From: Anseranas semipalmata
Lineage: Eukaryota; Chordata; Aves; Anseriformes; Anseranatidae
Direction of reading: 5' to 3'
NCBI GenBank assembly: GCA_013399115.1
Contig: VXAA01003938.1
Coordinates: 547,776-611,775, forward strand
DNA length: 64,000 nt
This document shows, piece after piece, positions 39,101 through 54,100 of the stretch (its first letter is position 1; each line of letters starts with the position of its first letter). The position numbers were made by a program, and so were the translations under genes. The notes under the pieces are model-generated. The model saw only the letters and a list, made by a program, of their open reading frames with translations. It was not told where the DNA came from and ran no database searches.

Positions 39101-42100
39101 TCCTGAAAAATGGCCAGATGGTAGGAGTACATTAAAAATACATTGATGTTGTGTTATTTGCTATTGTTTGGCACCAAATATGTTTACAAAAAAATTCTTG
39201 ATTCTGAAAATGCATCCACTTTTTCTCAGATAAATCTGCTTTTCAGACTGCAGGTCAAATCAATTGTTCCCTAGTTCTAAAAGTTAGAAGAAAAAGAGGT
39301 TTATGAAAGAGTGGGGGAGAATGGAGAGGAAAGAGAGGTGAAATACATTTTTTTAGTGCTGACATATATGTAGGCTTCGGGAATTCAATGGCATTCAGTT
39401 TACCTTGTCTGAAATTAATTTTAATATATACAAAAGGATAAAAGAGAATACAGATCTTCTTGTTAAATTATTATCACTCAAGTCCTGGGTATATGTTTAA
39501 TATTTCATAGAGAGACTGATTTCCATAGATGCTGAGCACCTGCTGTACTGATGGATTTCAGCTAAGGTTGTCATCTCTCAGCATTCACAAAACCAAGCTG
39601 AGATAAAAATAAGTCTACCTAAATCAAAGGTTTAGTTCTAAATATTCATGGATGAACTGCATGAAAAGCACAAAGGTCATGGGATGTCATGACTATGGCT
39701 AATCATTGAAATCCAAAGTCATCATCCAGCTGCTTAATTGACTGATAATTTCCCACCAAATATTCTGAACTCCACCTCCTGTGCCTCTGTGTTGCTGCCC
39801 TCCTCAGCATATTGTCAGACTGGATTATCTGCAATGTCTTCTCCACTTCCTTGGGCCATCTCTAATTATATCCTACTGGGAGCTGGTACGTTTGATCCCC
39901 CAGATGGCAAACTAGAAAAATTCAGAACCTCACAGCAAAATCATCACAAACATAAAAACTCTTAGAGGAACAGGGACTACAGTGTCCAGTGCTTAGCTGA
40001 ACAGAGAGATAAGTAAGTAATTCACTCTCTGTTATTGGCTTGAATTATTAACATTTGCTTGAAGTTACAATAGAAATCTATTTATATTCTCCAGACTTGA
40101 TTATCCTTCATCCAGACCCCAGGTAGGAAATTATAATAATGCAAAATGAGCATTAGGGCTCTAGTATTTTGATTTAGTAGTATTTTGTGCTCACTTTTCA
40201 CTAATTTTAATGGAGAATTAGCACTGAAATTTAGCACAATATTTATATATTCAGTTAAATTTAATGAAGCCAGTGATATTTAAGTATTCATTTATATAAG
40301 GATAGGATAATGAACAGACACCAAGCATATCTAAAATACACTGAAACCTTAGGTATTTCTGATTAGTGACATTCCTGAATGATCAATGACTTCTTTTCTA
40401 TTTTTCAAATATTTTGTTCAGAATTACTCCACTAGATGATAAATCACCCTGATTTCGTAAAACTCTGAGGGCTTAGATGGGGCTTATGTTCATACAAACA
40501 CATGTGTAGTACTTAGGCGTGTCTTGTGCTCTGTTATTTGGTGTTAAGCAGGATTTGTAGACTGGTTGGATTTGATAGGTACTGTGATAGCAATGCAATT
40601 CCTAATCCAGCCAGGCAGCTCATTCGTAAATTAATATCTTCTGGCTGTGGAGTTTTGTCATAAAAAGCAGCTTAGTACAATCTGGAAGTGAGTACGACTT
40701 GTCCTCTTCTGGAATCTAATAACCAGAAGTGATTGAGGAGGACATGTGTTGCTTCAGGGCACTCATGAACAAGGCAAAATTAACCTCTGCAGTGACATAG
40801 CCGTGCAGCTCCATTCTAAATCATAGAACCATAGAATCACAAAATGGTTTGGATTGGAAGGGACCTTTAAAGATCATCTAGTTCAAACACGCTGCTGTAG
40901 GCAGGGACACTTCCCACTAGACCAGGTTGCCCAAAGCCCCATCCAACCTGGCCTTGAACACCTCCAGGGATGGGGCATCCACAGCTTCTCTGGGCAGCCT
41001 GTTCCAGTGCCTCACCACCCTCAGAGTAAAGAATTTCTTCCTTACATCTAATCTAAACCTCCCTTCTTTTAGTTTAAAGCCATTCTCCCTTTTCCTATCA
41101 CTGTAGTCCCTCATAAAAAGTCTCCCTCCATATTTCTTATCAGCCCCCCCTTAAGTACTGAAAGGCCAGTATAAGGTCTCCTCAGAGCCTTCTCTAGACT
41201 GAACAACTCCAATTCTCTCAGCTTTTCTTCATAGGAGAGGTGTTCATAGATGGGAGCCCAAACCAGTGTCGAGGTGAGCCACTGCCCTTGCCTTTTGTTA
41301 TGTAGCACACAGATGTAAGCACCTGGGCAGGAAAGAAGTCATACACATTTGTGCTGAATGAGAGGTGCTTATATGTAAATGAACATGTGAGATGAAGCAG
41401 AGGAAGCAGTCTGGATGTGCTTGCAAAGTCTTGCCCTGCACAATGTCATGAGCACACTCACAGATAAGGGATAATGCATATGATAAACTGACCCCCCCCC
41501 GCCCTCCGCAGAGACACATCGCAGTTTATGGCTGACTGGTATCAGAAAAAAGCTTTGTTGCTGCAGTGAACCACTTAAATATTGCCTGAATGGAAACATT
41601 ACATCCACGGTTCAGAATAAATGATAAAAGCTTGGGAGATAACACCAATATTACTATCCACTTGCAAGTTAGCAGGAGGGCTGTCTGGACAAGCTAGAGA
41701 TATCCAAGCTCCTCAACCAAGAGGCAGGAGAAGAAAAGACAAAGCCAAGAAGTGGAGATGCATCTAAAGATGCAGATGAATGCAAATGAAAGTGCCACAG
41801 AGCACTGGAAAAACTTTCTTGAACTTCTGTGCAGAATTAAGGCTAATTGGATTAAGTGAGGAGAGAAATAGGGGATGTACCAACATGATTTGCTCCTAAC
41901 TACAACATGCATAAGGATTTTCCTTGAATGATCAATGGGTTTACAGTCTAGGGATTCCTAAAATGATTGTCCTGAAGAATGTCTCCAGTTTCTCCTCCCT
42001 GTCCCCTGATCTAAAATCTGCAAGATTTTCACGATTTTGTCTTTGAAAAGAAATCAGGCTAATAATTTGTGGCTAATAGCCTTGAATAGAGCACAGCCCC

Positions 42101-45100
42101 TTGGTACCACTTTCCTAAAAAAGAAGACCCGTGTTTTTCTTCCATAGCAATACCTGCTGCATGCCTTGCATCGTCTGCTGTAGGAACTGCAGCTGCTGGT
42201 CTTTTGTAAGGCTTTCTTCTGTTCGAAAAAGCTGTCCTTTTTCTTGTTTCAGAAGCTCCACTTCATTTCTGTAAGCATCTAGTTGCCATCGAAGACTATC
42301 ATTCTCTTCCTTAAGCGCATATGCTTGGGCAGCTAGAGCTAAAAGAAAAAGAAAATGCAAAGAAATCAGTAAAATGGATTGTTTCCTTACACATAATGCA
42401 GAAGACATTGTGAGGGGAGATGACAATAGAGCTGAAAGCCAGTGAGACATTTTGTAGCTAAGACAAGACCTAGCAGAGCTGAAAACGATTAGGTTCTGGT
42501 AAAGACTGTCACTGGAAAGTTATTTCATGGGATGGAAGGAGCCATAAAGTGACCCTGGATAATTCAAATGCTACTTGCAATCTGACTGCTAAATTTAGGT
42601 TTATATTTTAGGGAGAAACTGGCATGCAATCCGAGGGCAAATCACCCCCTAACTTTGCAACATTTTCCCAGTGATGTTATAGGATCTGATACAATCATTT
42701 AATATTTATACTAGTGTAGCGCAGATCCAATCAGATCTGTGCTAGGGAATTTAGACTATGTAAAGTTGTCTGGATTTAATCCCATGAGAGAGGAAACACA
42801 GAAATTCCTCTCCAATCTCCCCATGAACTACTTCGTAGCAATGGTTATAAGGAGCCATTTAGACAGAAAAATGATATAATAGAGTAAAATTATATAAAAT
42901 GCAAATGATCAGAAAAAGTGTTGGCACTACAAGAACATTACTACATTAAAGGCATTGAAAGACACTTAAGTCATTTCCTTAGGAAGCTCCATTTGGCCCC
43001 TTTTCAATTTAGAATGGCATTTTTATTATCATAACTGATAGCAGGTGTTTGTGAAGAAATCGATTAGTATGCAGGGATGGAAATTACATTTGCCAAATGA
43101 CTTGCACAGTCTGCAATATAAGCTAAAATTTGTGTAGCAAAAGGCAGAGGGCTATAAAGCATGTAGTAGGAACATTATTTAAATAAATTATCTGAACATA
43201 TAGGGAAGTGTGACATTCACTGCTTCAGGGATGTGGTTATCATCCTATAGAAGAACCCACCCCTGGTACTATTTATACTTGGCAGTATCAGTGGTCATTT
43301 GGCTTAGCAAACTGCCATACTATACTATTTTCTTTCTTGGAACCTGATAACACAACAACATTACAGAACAGCTGTAATTAAAAAACAACAATGTACCATA
43401 GCCAATTCTGTCAACATTTGGTAACTGAAGCACATAACTGATTTACATTCCTGATTAAATGATTTCAGGCTTGATGTTACAGAATTCTTTCTTGCCCACC
43501 TACAATAGCAATATGGTTGAACTCCAAATTATCAGAAATTGTATATTAACTCCATTTAATGTTAGGCCTCACTTGACTAGTCCTTCCACAGATAAAGAGT
43601 CCCCTATTCCCTATGATAACATGATTCAACATTTTTGTGAAATTATAACAGCATTTAGATGTCACAGTATTTTATTACCAATAAAGTGTTTTATTTTTGG
43701 TAGGACAAATTTATCTTCTTTTAAGATAATTTTTATTAATTTTAAAACAATACAAATGCATTATCCAAAATAAAGTACAGTTAGCTAGTATTAAAATATA
43801 GACATCGGTCAGTTATTGTGCTTAATTTAGATATTCTACAGAATCACTCTGGAAGATTTAATAAGAGTTACAGTATTGTTACATCAAATTAAATTGTTCT
43901 GAATAGCATGTAATCATCCTTCCATGACAAAATTTAGCCTCAAGAAATTGCAATGATGAGTCCAATGGGCAAATAAGAGGATGAAATCCTTTTTTATTTT
44001 TATTATTTATTTTTTATTTTTGTAAGAGCCAACAAGTTATGCTAAAAAAAAAAAAAAGGAAAAAAAAGAAAAAAAAAGAGAAAAAAAGAGGCTCAGCAAA
44101 TAATAACCTCAGTCTAACAAAAACTCAAATCAAAATTTTGCTCTTTGATTTCTGAAATGGATTTGATGATTTGAATCAAATTTCTAAACATGAAAATATG
44201 GGTTCTCTTCTCAGTGTCTACAGGTAAATAATTAGATAAAATGACACAGTTGTTTGTATTCTCTTCTTCTTACCAATTAGATTCTCTCCAGTCAAAAAAT
44301 TGCATTTTTTACACAATAGTCAATTCCAGCCAGAAATTGCCTACCCCTGTGCTTTCTGAGAGCATGAAAGGAAACCATCATAGGCATACTCAAGTTTTTA
44401 CAGTGGTTTGGGAGCAGTAATTCATCTGCTGTCCATCATTTAATCCAGCTCTTAAAAAAACTCTGAAAGCTGCTGCATAAGTGGAGGGAGTAAGGTGTAT
44501 GTACTTGTTAATCACCATCCCCACTGAAATGAGGGTTAGGACCCAGATTCAGCTGAGGTTCAGGCTGCCCTACCTGAAAAACTTCTGTGAATTTTCTTGG
44601 CCAGCCCAGTTGAAGAACTCCTCCTTTTTTCCTCCTGGGTAAATTCAGCCTATTGAGTGGGGCTAGGGACAGCATGAGAATTCTGCTACAGAGGCAGCAA
44701 ATTAGGGGAAATGGAAAGGGCTCCTATATATTATGAAAATAAACAAGCTATAGGTGATTAACCTGTTAGGGTTTAAAAGGTAACTCATCCAAATGCAGCA
44801 AATCACGTTCTATATGAGCAGCAAAGGCAACAACCCATTTTTCTTTTAGAAATATAATACAGCTTTTTTTACTGCTAAAAAAAAAAAAATTAGTTGCACC
44901 TATGAATCTCATTATTTTATTATTTTAAAATTATTTTTAGCATACCATATTAAGATCTATATGATAATAATTACATTGCAGTACTACTAAGAAGTCCCAT
45001 CCAGGGATGAGTGCCCCATCAATCTAAATTCCAGATACTGGAAGACAAATACTGTGTTTGGAAGAGGTTACAACCTATGTTAAGACAAAAGGGGAATATC

Positions 45101-48100
45101 CCAAACAACCTGAACTGTGGGAATAAGAATACAGCAGAGATAAGTTTGTGATATTAGGCAGGATTTCCAGAGGTGTGCAAAATCTTATCAACATCATTAT
45201 ACACTCCGGTGATCTTCCTAGCCATTCCCAGTAAGCAATTAAAGAAGAGTCCAAGGTAGAAATATGTCCTTAAATAAGGAGGATGCAACACATATAGCAG
45301 CAGTATAATAGAATACTGAACTGTCACAAACTTTCAGATGCATTAATGATAGATGAGTCCACAAACTATATGGTGTTCATACACATAGATCTTTTGTTCT
45401 TTAATTTTAGGCTACAAATACTTAGTTCCTCATGTGTGGACAAAGTGGTTAGTACAGAAGTCATTAAATGGAGAATAAGTCAAAGAAAGACATCTGGTGG
45501 ACCCCAGGGGCTCCATCTCATTTACTGGGCAAATTTGAAACAAAATCAAAAAGATTCTTTGTGTTGACCTAACATGACTGTAATTTATTTATATTTTAGT
45601 GAATTCAAATCATTCTGGGTTGAGAGCAATGTTGCTTTTGATCCCTAATAAAACAGTTTTTTTAAGTTTTGTGCATATAGAAAAGCACTTCATTGAATAC
45701 TAAATTAAAATTGATGGAGAATTTTGGAGGAGAAGGGAATCTGCATTTTAAAAAGTAAATATTTTTCAAATTTGTACAAAATTTTTTTCTATGACTTCAC
45801 TGATAAAGCTGATGAGTGCATTTTTTTGCTGAAAAAGAAGTTTACTTAGCTTATCTCATTGCAACTTCTGATTGCATTTTAAGTTTGTTAGTTCAGATAC
45901 TCATCTACAGAATTCGTCTCTGAGACAAGCTAAAACACTTCTTAGGATAAAAAGACAATGAAAGCTGAAATCCTTTACAGAAGAACTATATACAAGGAAG
46001 CTGGATCAAAATAAAACTCTGACAAGAATCCCAAATAGCTGTCGTGCTGCAAGCAGAAGAGAATATTTGTACCTGAACAAACACAGCTGGCAAACGGCCC
46101 AATATATGCTTTATAGCATTTTCACTGAGGGATGCCAAATGATACCTGCCAGTCTCAGAGAAGCAGCTGGAGAAAGATCAGACATATGTAAGCAGGGGAA
46201 GCCTTCTCATTGATATTTTGAGGATATCTAAGAGGTTAGTGTGATTTGCTTGTGCTGAGACAGCAGTGCTATGCACAAGTCAGCAACAGCCTCAGCAGCC
46301 AACATCAGCTCCATGTAGTGGATCTGCGTTAGACCCAAAGCAAAAAGGCATTCTGTTTAAAATAAGAAGTGACTGGCTGATCAAAAATCCACTGAAGTCT
46401 AAGGATGTACTCATGATATCTCAGACTTGTCTCAGAAAAAAAATAATTTACTTTTCTAGGGCATCTATTTCAGATACTGCTAGGTGCGTGCTTTCTTTAC
46501 AAGCAGCACTGATCTATACCATTTACTTTTAGCTAGTACTTTTAGATTGCATTTAACTTAATGCATAATAGTTACCCACTGGAGCCGATGTAGGGTAAGT
46601 CTACACAGGTGATACAGTGTAACTGTAATATTTTATAACTCAGGTCACGTCACAGTGGCCAGGAAATAAAGTGAACATCCCAAACCCCTGCATTTATATT
46701 TATATATTTATTGGAGAACTTGGGGATAATTCAAAAATTTCTACCAGTTTTATTAACACACACCTGGGCATTAATAACATTAAAAACATTACTTTTAATA
46801 TTAATGACAGACTACTAATTCACGTATGGGGGACACTCCTGGTTGAAATGCATAGGCAGTAGCTTATCTTAAGAATCTGCAGCAATCTGGAAATAATATC
46901 AGAAAAACAAATGAGCAAGCAATGGCAATGACGGAAAACTCTTGTAAATTCACAGAATCNNNNNNNNNNNNNNNNNNNNNNNNNNNNNNNNNNNNNNNNN
47001 NNNNNNNNNNNNNNNNNNNNNNNNNNNNNNNNNNNNNNNNNNNNNNNNNNNNNNNNNNNNNNNNNNNNNNNNNNNNNNNNNNNNNNNNNNNNNNNNNNNN
47101 NNNNNNNNNNNNNNNNNNNNNNNNNNNNNNNNNNNNNNNNNNNNNNNNNNNNNNNNNNNNNNNNNNNNNNNNNNNNNNNNNNNNNNNNNNNNNNNNNNNN
47201 NNNNNNNNNNNNNNNNNNNNNNNNNNNNNNNNNNNNNNNNNNNNNNNNNNNNNNNNNNNNNNNNNNNNNNNNNNCTACAGGTTTTTTTTTTTTTTTTCCC
47301 TATAGATTTTTCTGTACTTCTAAAGAAATGGATCATAAAACTGACAACTTCTTTGCTTATTTGTTTATCTTCAGTCTTCCAGTCTAACCTCTTTAGCAGA
47401 ATTTTTCAGGGTTTTGGAACTTTAGCCAATGTATTGATATAGTGACGTGGATGAAAACAAAAGAAGAACATATTCCCAAGCCTTCATTCCACATGAGTTC
47501 TACTAATGCCATTATCCTAATTTTCTGACTTGAAAATAAGGTTTAAAATGATATAATGCTCTTTTTGTTAACATTGACAAGAAAAACATCAAAAACTGTC
47601 AAAATGATGGCTGTTATTATGGTAATTTTTTACCTGCATCAATTCCATTGCAGAGCATTTACAACGTCACACACCCCCCTAAAAAAAAAAAAAAAAAAAA
47701 AAGAAAGAAGGAAACAACTTGCAATAAACAGCTACTACTTCAAAGTGTTTTCAGTATGAGGGACTGAACAAATGCAAGATAAGAGAAATAAGAACATAAA
47801 GTTCACAACTATAAATACAAACAATAAAAGTTATCCTTGGCCTCCATCTAGCTTGCTTGTTTTTCAGATAAGTGAACTGTGAAGCAATACAGCCAGGGGA
47901 AAGTCAGCAAGGAAAAATATTTGTGGAGGATCTGGCAGGGCATGATGTACGTCTTTATACTGTAGAAAACAGGATAACTTATACAACAATGACAATTGTC
48001 ATTAGTAAGAAAGATGGTCTTAGCAGATATAGAGTATGGAAGGTCTTAGCTGATATTCTGTGATTCTGTGACAGAACAGCATTTCAAGATTTGAAGATAA

Positions 48101-51100
48101 TAGTCTGAATTCTTATATCAGCCTTACTCTACATGCTGTACAGATATCTAAAAGATATTAAAAATTCTTATTCTTTCCAGTAATTTACTAGAGGAAACCT
48201 TTAAATAGAAATGAGTGCCAATGTAGATCATCATACCATCTAAATGGAAGAAGCCATTGAATCTAGACATCTGCTGAGAGAGCTGGGGATGTTCAGCCTA
48301 GAGGAGAGAAGGTTCTATGAAGACCTCATTGTGGTCTTTCAGTACTTAAAGGGAGCTTATAAAAAAGATGGAGAGTGACTTTTTAATGGGCAGATAGTGA
48401 TAGGAAAAGGGGGAATGGTTTTAAACTAAAACAGGGGAGATTTAGATGAGCTGTTAGGAGGAAATTCTTCACGCAGAGGGTGGTGAGGCACTGGAACAGG
48501 TGCCCATAGAAGCTGTGGATGCCCCATCCCTGGAGGTGTTCAAGGCCAGGTTGGATGGGGTTTTGGGCAACCTGGTCTAGTGGGTGGCGTCCCTGCCCAT
48601 GACAGGGGGGTTGGAACCAGATGATCATTAAGGTCCCTTCCAACCCAAATTATTCTGTGATTCTATGATTCTATGATCTCTGCATCTGCTACATTTCACT
48701 AAATGGGATGTGTCTGTTTGTTTCTCCTGCCTGAAGGTAGCCATAATTGCATCCCTTTTTATTAAATATGAAACTTTTATATGTGAAGCAGATGTTATGC
48801 TAAAAAAAAAAAAAACTTAAAAATTAAAGAACCATCTTATCAAAGACAACTTTTAATGCCTCCTTAGCTCTCTTCATCATTTCAGGCTCTTTCAGTAGGC
48901 ACCAACTAGTCCTGAGTAGCCCAAATATTAAGAAACTTAAATGCCAGTGAGTCCTGTCTGTTCAAGCAGTATTTGAAGCCACCTCTTGGTTACCAGGGAA
49001 CAACTCTGTGGTTGGACTTTATGATCTTGAAGGTCATTTCCAACCTAAATGACTCTATGATTCTATAATATGTTGTATGTTAACTTGAAAAGGGGCCCCA
49101 GAAAGGGTCAAAGAAAAGTTACTACTGGAATTCAAACACGAGGTCACATGGTTCGGGTATGAATTTTGGCAGAATAAAGGTAGAGGTCAGAATCTAGAAA
49201 GAGTTAGATGAAACAAAAGAAAATTTTGGACATGAGTTCAATATGTGAAGAGGAAAAGAAGCACGGTAGGACTCTTGGTGGTGGCACAAGAAAGAAGGCG
49301 GGATTTTTGACAGTGACTGGGTGTATGGATAAAGAGTTCAAAAGTGAGTAAAGGGCACTAGTATGTGCATGCTGGCTTGAAGGAAAAAACTCTTCCATAC
49401 ACTAGAAAGAACCTCCAGAGCCTCATTCATTTTTGTCCTATAAGACTCTTCTTGGTGTTCCAGCCTATAGGAAATCAAACTTTGTGCTATGGTTTGAGGA
49501 TCTGAGTGTGCTCCCTCAGTGGCGTGGTGTATACGAGTTGATGCCAATGAGTGAGCCACACCTTGAGAGGGGTGGAAAGGTTGGGTTTGCAGGAGATTTG
49601 TGAGGTGGTGGGAAGGAAGGCATGGACCTACTGCAGATGGAAAACTTGATGGTTTCTGAGGTGAGGGGGACACACTGAGCAACTGGAGAAGCTTTAACCT
49701 ACTTTTCCTCTGCAAGCTCTCTCTCTATATTCTCCACTAGTTCTCAGCTCCTGGCAGAAGGAAATTCGAGGCCTTTATTACCTGTAAGTGCCCAGATATA
49801 GATGCCCGTGTCTTGTAGCTGGCTTTCTTAAACCTTACCACAAAAAAGAGCTCAGAGAATGAGTTTTAGTTACACTCTGTGCTTAGCTCAAAGGCATTTG
49901 GGACAGCAATTCTTTGGTGGTATCTCCAAGAAGCCTTCTAGAAAAGTAAGACTAAGCTACTCCTTGGTCACTTTGAGGCATCTTCTCAGCCCAGCTTTAC
50001 AATGACAAGCTCCTGAGTTCTCCGATATTTCATGTGGTTTGATCATTGCCTTGAGTTCCTGGAGGACATTCTTTTCTTTATGGATGGTTACTAAGTACCT
50101 GATCACCAGTATAAATAACATACAGATGTCAGTGATGGATGCATAGAAATATATTTGATATTACCTGATAAAAGCAACATTATTACTATACCGCATTCTT
50201 TAATAAATGCTTTTTCCATTGTTCTCCGATGTTTCTACACAAATAGATTATGTCACTTGGCTTTTTTTTTTAAAAAAAAAACCTTTGGTTAAAACTTGAA
50301 AGCAGCTAGCAAACTAGCTTGAATAAACTCTGAAAACAGAATTAGAATTGAATAAAAATAAATAATTTTGGGCAATTATAAGCTAACCTAGCCATGAACA
50401 GTTTTTTTCTTTCCCCTTCAGACATAATGTAACCAAACAATGAAGCAATTTCCACATTTTTTCTAATGTTAGGCACACTTCATTTGAATGTCTCAGTACC
50501 TGCAAATTTAAACTCCAAGGGCACTAATTATCCTATATGTGGAGGGGTTATTGTCATTAATGTTAGTGGGAGTTAAGGCCTGAACACTGGGAGGGAAATT
50601 TACTTTTTTACAAAACCTGTTTTATTCAGGTGCAGTTGCTTCAAAGTCCTTTCCTCACCATGCTGCTTATGTTCAATGCAGAGAAACTCATTATATCAGT
50701 TACATTCATGATGATGCCAGATGTTCAAATTGAATACTCATGAGAATTATTTTCAGACTCCCTATTCACATAAAACTTGCTGGTGAACAATTAGTAAATG
50801 GTAGGATGCTGCCAAAAAAAAAAAAAAAGAGAGAGAGAGAGAGTGAAAAAGAAAAATTTCACCATCATTTAATGGCAATTTTATCCATTCCATCCAAGAC
50901 ACACAGATGTAACATCTGAGAAACCAAAGCATTTCTCTGAAGAGAGATTTTCTCAGTTTACAAAACTTCATCTTTCTTAGCAGGCTTCAGCAATAGCACT
51001 GTTCTTTTCCAGGTTTACGACACATGTGGCTCACCAAGTAATTTATGAAGGCTTATTCTTTCTTGTGTAATGAAGCATATCTCCTTGCAAATAGCAAAAA

Positions 51101-54100
51101 AGGTGTAGGGAGAAGGAGGGCAGATTACAGTCCAGCTGGGCTTAATAACAAAACTAGCAAAGCTGTGTGCGAAAAGTAGCATGCAAATACTGGTTCTGCA
51201 TTGGACTAAGAATGCCCCAGAGAGTGGTACTGCTACCTCCTGTGATGTTATGATGAGTCTCATGATATCTGACATTTTATTTAAAGCCCTAGAGAGATCA
51301 TTAACCGAAAACCTCAGCTTGAAGTTTCTGGATTAGTGGCTTCCAGACTTTCTAGACTATGGATCACTACCAGCTCTCTGTATTTCACCATGTCCTCACA
51401 AACTCTAACTTTTAATTAAAAACACAAGAGAAATTAATCTTGCTGTTTTAGCCAGTTGTAGGAATAAGGTGCAGATTACTTATTGCAGTCTTACACGTGA
51501 TCATTGGCTCAGGAGACCAGGTCGGGATCATTGGTCTAGACCTCATGTCTGCAGAAAAAACACTTGAAGAGTGAACCAACTTTCTCTAAAGGGCTCAAAA
51601 CACAGAAGGCTAATCTCTTACTTCAAGCCAATCTTTCTTCCCCACTCTTCATACTTTCCTCTTTTTTTTCCTCTGTACTGGTTCTCTACAGCTCATTTGC
51701 TCCTCCAGCTCCAAACACCCATCTCTTTGTCCACTTGTAATTCCCACTTGTCTGACATTTCCAGAAGTTTGCCCCTGCTTTCACTTGTTTTGCAGTACAT
51801 TCTCCAGCTCCCTCTTACCCAGTTTGGTCCCAGATAAAATGCAGCATTAAGTGTTTTGTTCTATTCCTACAAAGATATCACATCACATTACTGAAATGCA
51901 TATTTAGAATTTGGCAGAGACCACCTTGTTACAAAAAGAGCAAAGCCTGTCACATTTTAGGTCTGTTTTACTTGACAGCATCTCTTTGGAGAACTGGCAT
52001 CTACATAACTTGCAAAGGATATTTTGACAGTCACTAGTTAGCCTGCCCTGTAGAGACCAGTTTCTCTAGGTCATCTCTTCAAACCACAAGGCTCTTGTTT
52101 CCTCTCCTTTTTGGGGCGCATTTTGTCTATTGCCACCCATGACATGTATGAAGCCCAATGGATTTGGCATATGAGTAAGGGCAGGTAGGAGAGGGAAGAG
52201 TTGCCTCTGCACAGACCACTGCCATGGCTTGATTGTTAGCTGGGCTGGCTGTTGCCTAGTCTTTCCTGCTTGGTTCTCCTCTTGAACTGCAGGCATAGGA
52301 AGCAAGCCATCATAAGAAAATGTAGAGGTATAAATTTGATCAAAATAGTAGCAGTTTTCAGATATTTTCAAAAATCAGTAAAAGTCACTCCTTCTTAGAC
52401 AATTTGGTCTGTAATGAGGTGAATTTTTCAGATACTTATTCTTTATGTTTACCAATAAATGCTTGAAAAACTACTGTCTCAGTTAAATATAATGAGTCAA
52501 GTACTGAACCTCTTTTAGAGGTTCTGATTTTTTTTTTATAATTGAGAAATTGAATGGTTAAGACAATTCTGCCGAGACTGCTTTAAAGATGCCCACAAAG
52601 AAGTGATTTTTTCCTCTAATCAATGATTTTCAAGAAATGACTGTTTTCCTGTAACACTGAAAATGAACAGAGAGGACTTTAGTCTCAAGAGAGAAAGGGT
52701 GTGCTCACTCAAATAAGAAAAGTGCTAGTTACTGGGAAGGCGCCAAGTGGCACTGATGACCCTCTCTTACATCAGTAATAAAAAAACGTTGTTTGTGTTA
52801 ATGGTGCTTTGCAACCAGAGGTACAGACTTCTGAACTCTGTATTGCACAAGATATGCTGATGAATGCTCAGTGTTTCATAGATGTTATGTTAATCTTATG
52901 TATATTGCATAAATGGATTCTGTGTATGTGTGTACATGTGATACACAAATTACCTAGGATATTTAAGCATTATTGTATATAGGTAAACCTCTGTATAGGT
53001 GGGTTACTGATGGTTATTTCTTAGGATTCAAAGTAATTGTCATAATTTCATTCAGATGTAAACAATAAACACTGGCCTTTACAACATGCATGGCCGCACT
53101 GCTGCTGTTGACATTTGAACTAGGAACTGCAATCAGGCCCAGCACCACTGTGACAACTTGAAACAAAATCTGTAGGATGCATAAATATGAAGAAACTGTC
53201 CTTGCTGGAAACAAACCTGTTTGGAAACAAACCTGGCAGTGTGCATGTGAATCCCTCAATTTGTTACATTCATTAGGGGAAGAAAGGGCTGATCTTACCG
53301 CTTTAGGTGACTGGTGTTTTGAATTGTTCTGATTTATAGTAGGCAAATTCTGATTGTAAATGCAAAGTGCTTTCTAAAAATGTGAGGATAAACAACCTTT
53401 GTAAAAAATTCTATTGCTCCTTAAATTGCAGGAGAGCATTTATCCAGCTACCTCTCTGACCTGGTAATGGATTGGAGTGCTGAGCTAATTTTTCTTTAAA
53501 ATTGTGCATAGTACTGAAATACTTTCTCAGTTACTTTTGTCTTAGGTAAAAATGGATCTTATATATGGGAATACTGTTTTTTACCCCTTTGGAAGGCATC
53601 AGCAAATGATCACAAGAAGCTTGGAGTTTCTTGATTGTCACATTCAAAGTAGTTTTTCTTGAGCCATTTATCCCTCATGGTAATAGAAGAGTATCCAGAA
53701 GAGTTGTATCTGCAAGCCAAAACCTCTTTTCTCCCCTACATCCTATCTTCAGAATACACAGTATCTGCAAAATAAGGTCACTGTGCTTCTCTGCAATTTA
53801 ACATGTTTAGTAGGTATTTTCTCAGCTACTGAAAAATAAAATGTGTTGCGAACTTGCAGATGGCAGGGTTCTACAGAGACTGGTGGTACTTCCAGTCTTT
53901 CCAGAAACAGACAATTTATTGAAACTTGCAAAAAGTATGTAACTTTGAAGAAAGAACAGTAAAATACTCCTTGTACCAGACTTTCTGGGTAAGCCACTGC
54001 TTAGGACTTTGTATCTGTGGGTGTTGAGCAGAAGGTGAGTGCAAACACTCTGAGCAGCAGGCAGTAGCTTGTGGGATCAAGGTCTAACAGCACAGACATC

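Larger units (their letters stand above)
25995..42153 (-). other. ENOX1: ENOX1 intron (16.2 kb)
   Basis: The ends are GTATTG and TTGTACAG on the minus strand. It holds CR1 copies at 33441-33748 and 35616-36390 (plus strand) and 40819-41250 (minus strand). Low-complexity tracts are T15 at 26485-26499, (TTTA)n at 30928-30957, an A-rich run at 32350-32380 and T15 at 34516-34530. Open frames such as 29672-30130 (plus) are proline/serine-rich and unsupported. The remaining sequence looks unique and non-coding. Confidence 0.82.

Noticed and set aside
46922..47336. Open frames of about 127 codons on both strands
   Set aside because: Almost entirely gap bases; no information.
48050..48072. GATATTCTGTGATTCTGTGAC, resembling a CR1 tail
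   Set aside because: Upstream sequence (47900-48050) shows no clear CR1 body; could be a very decayed copy but cannot be supported.
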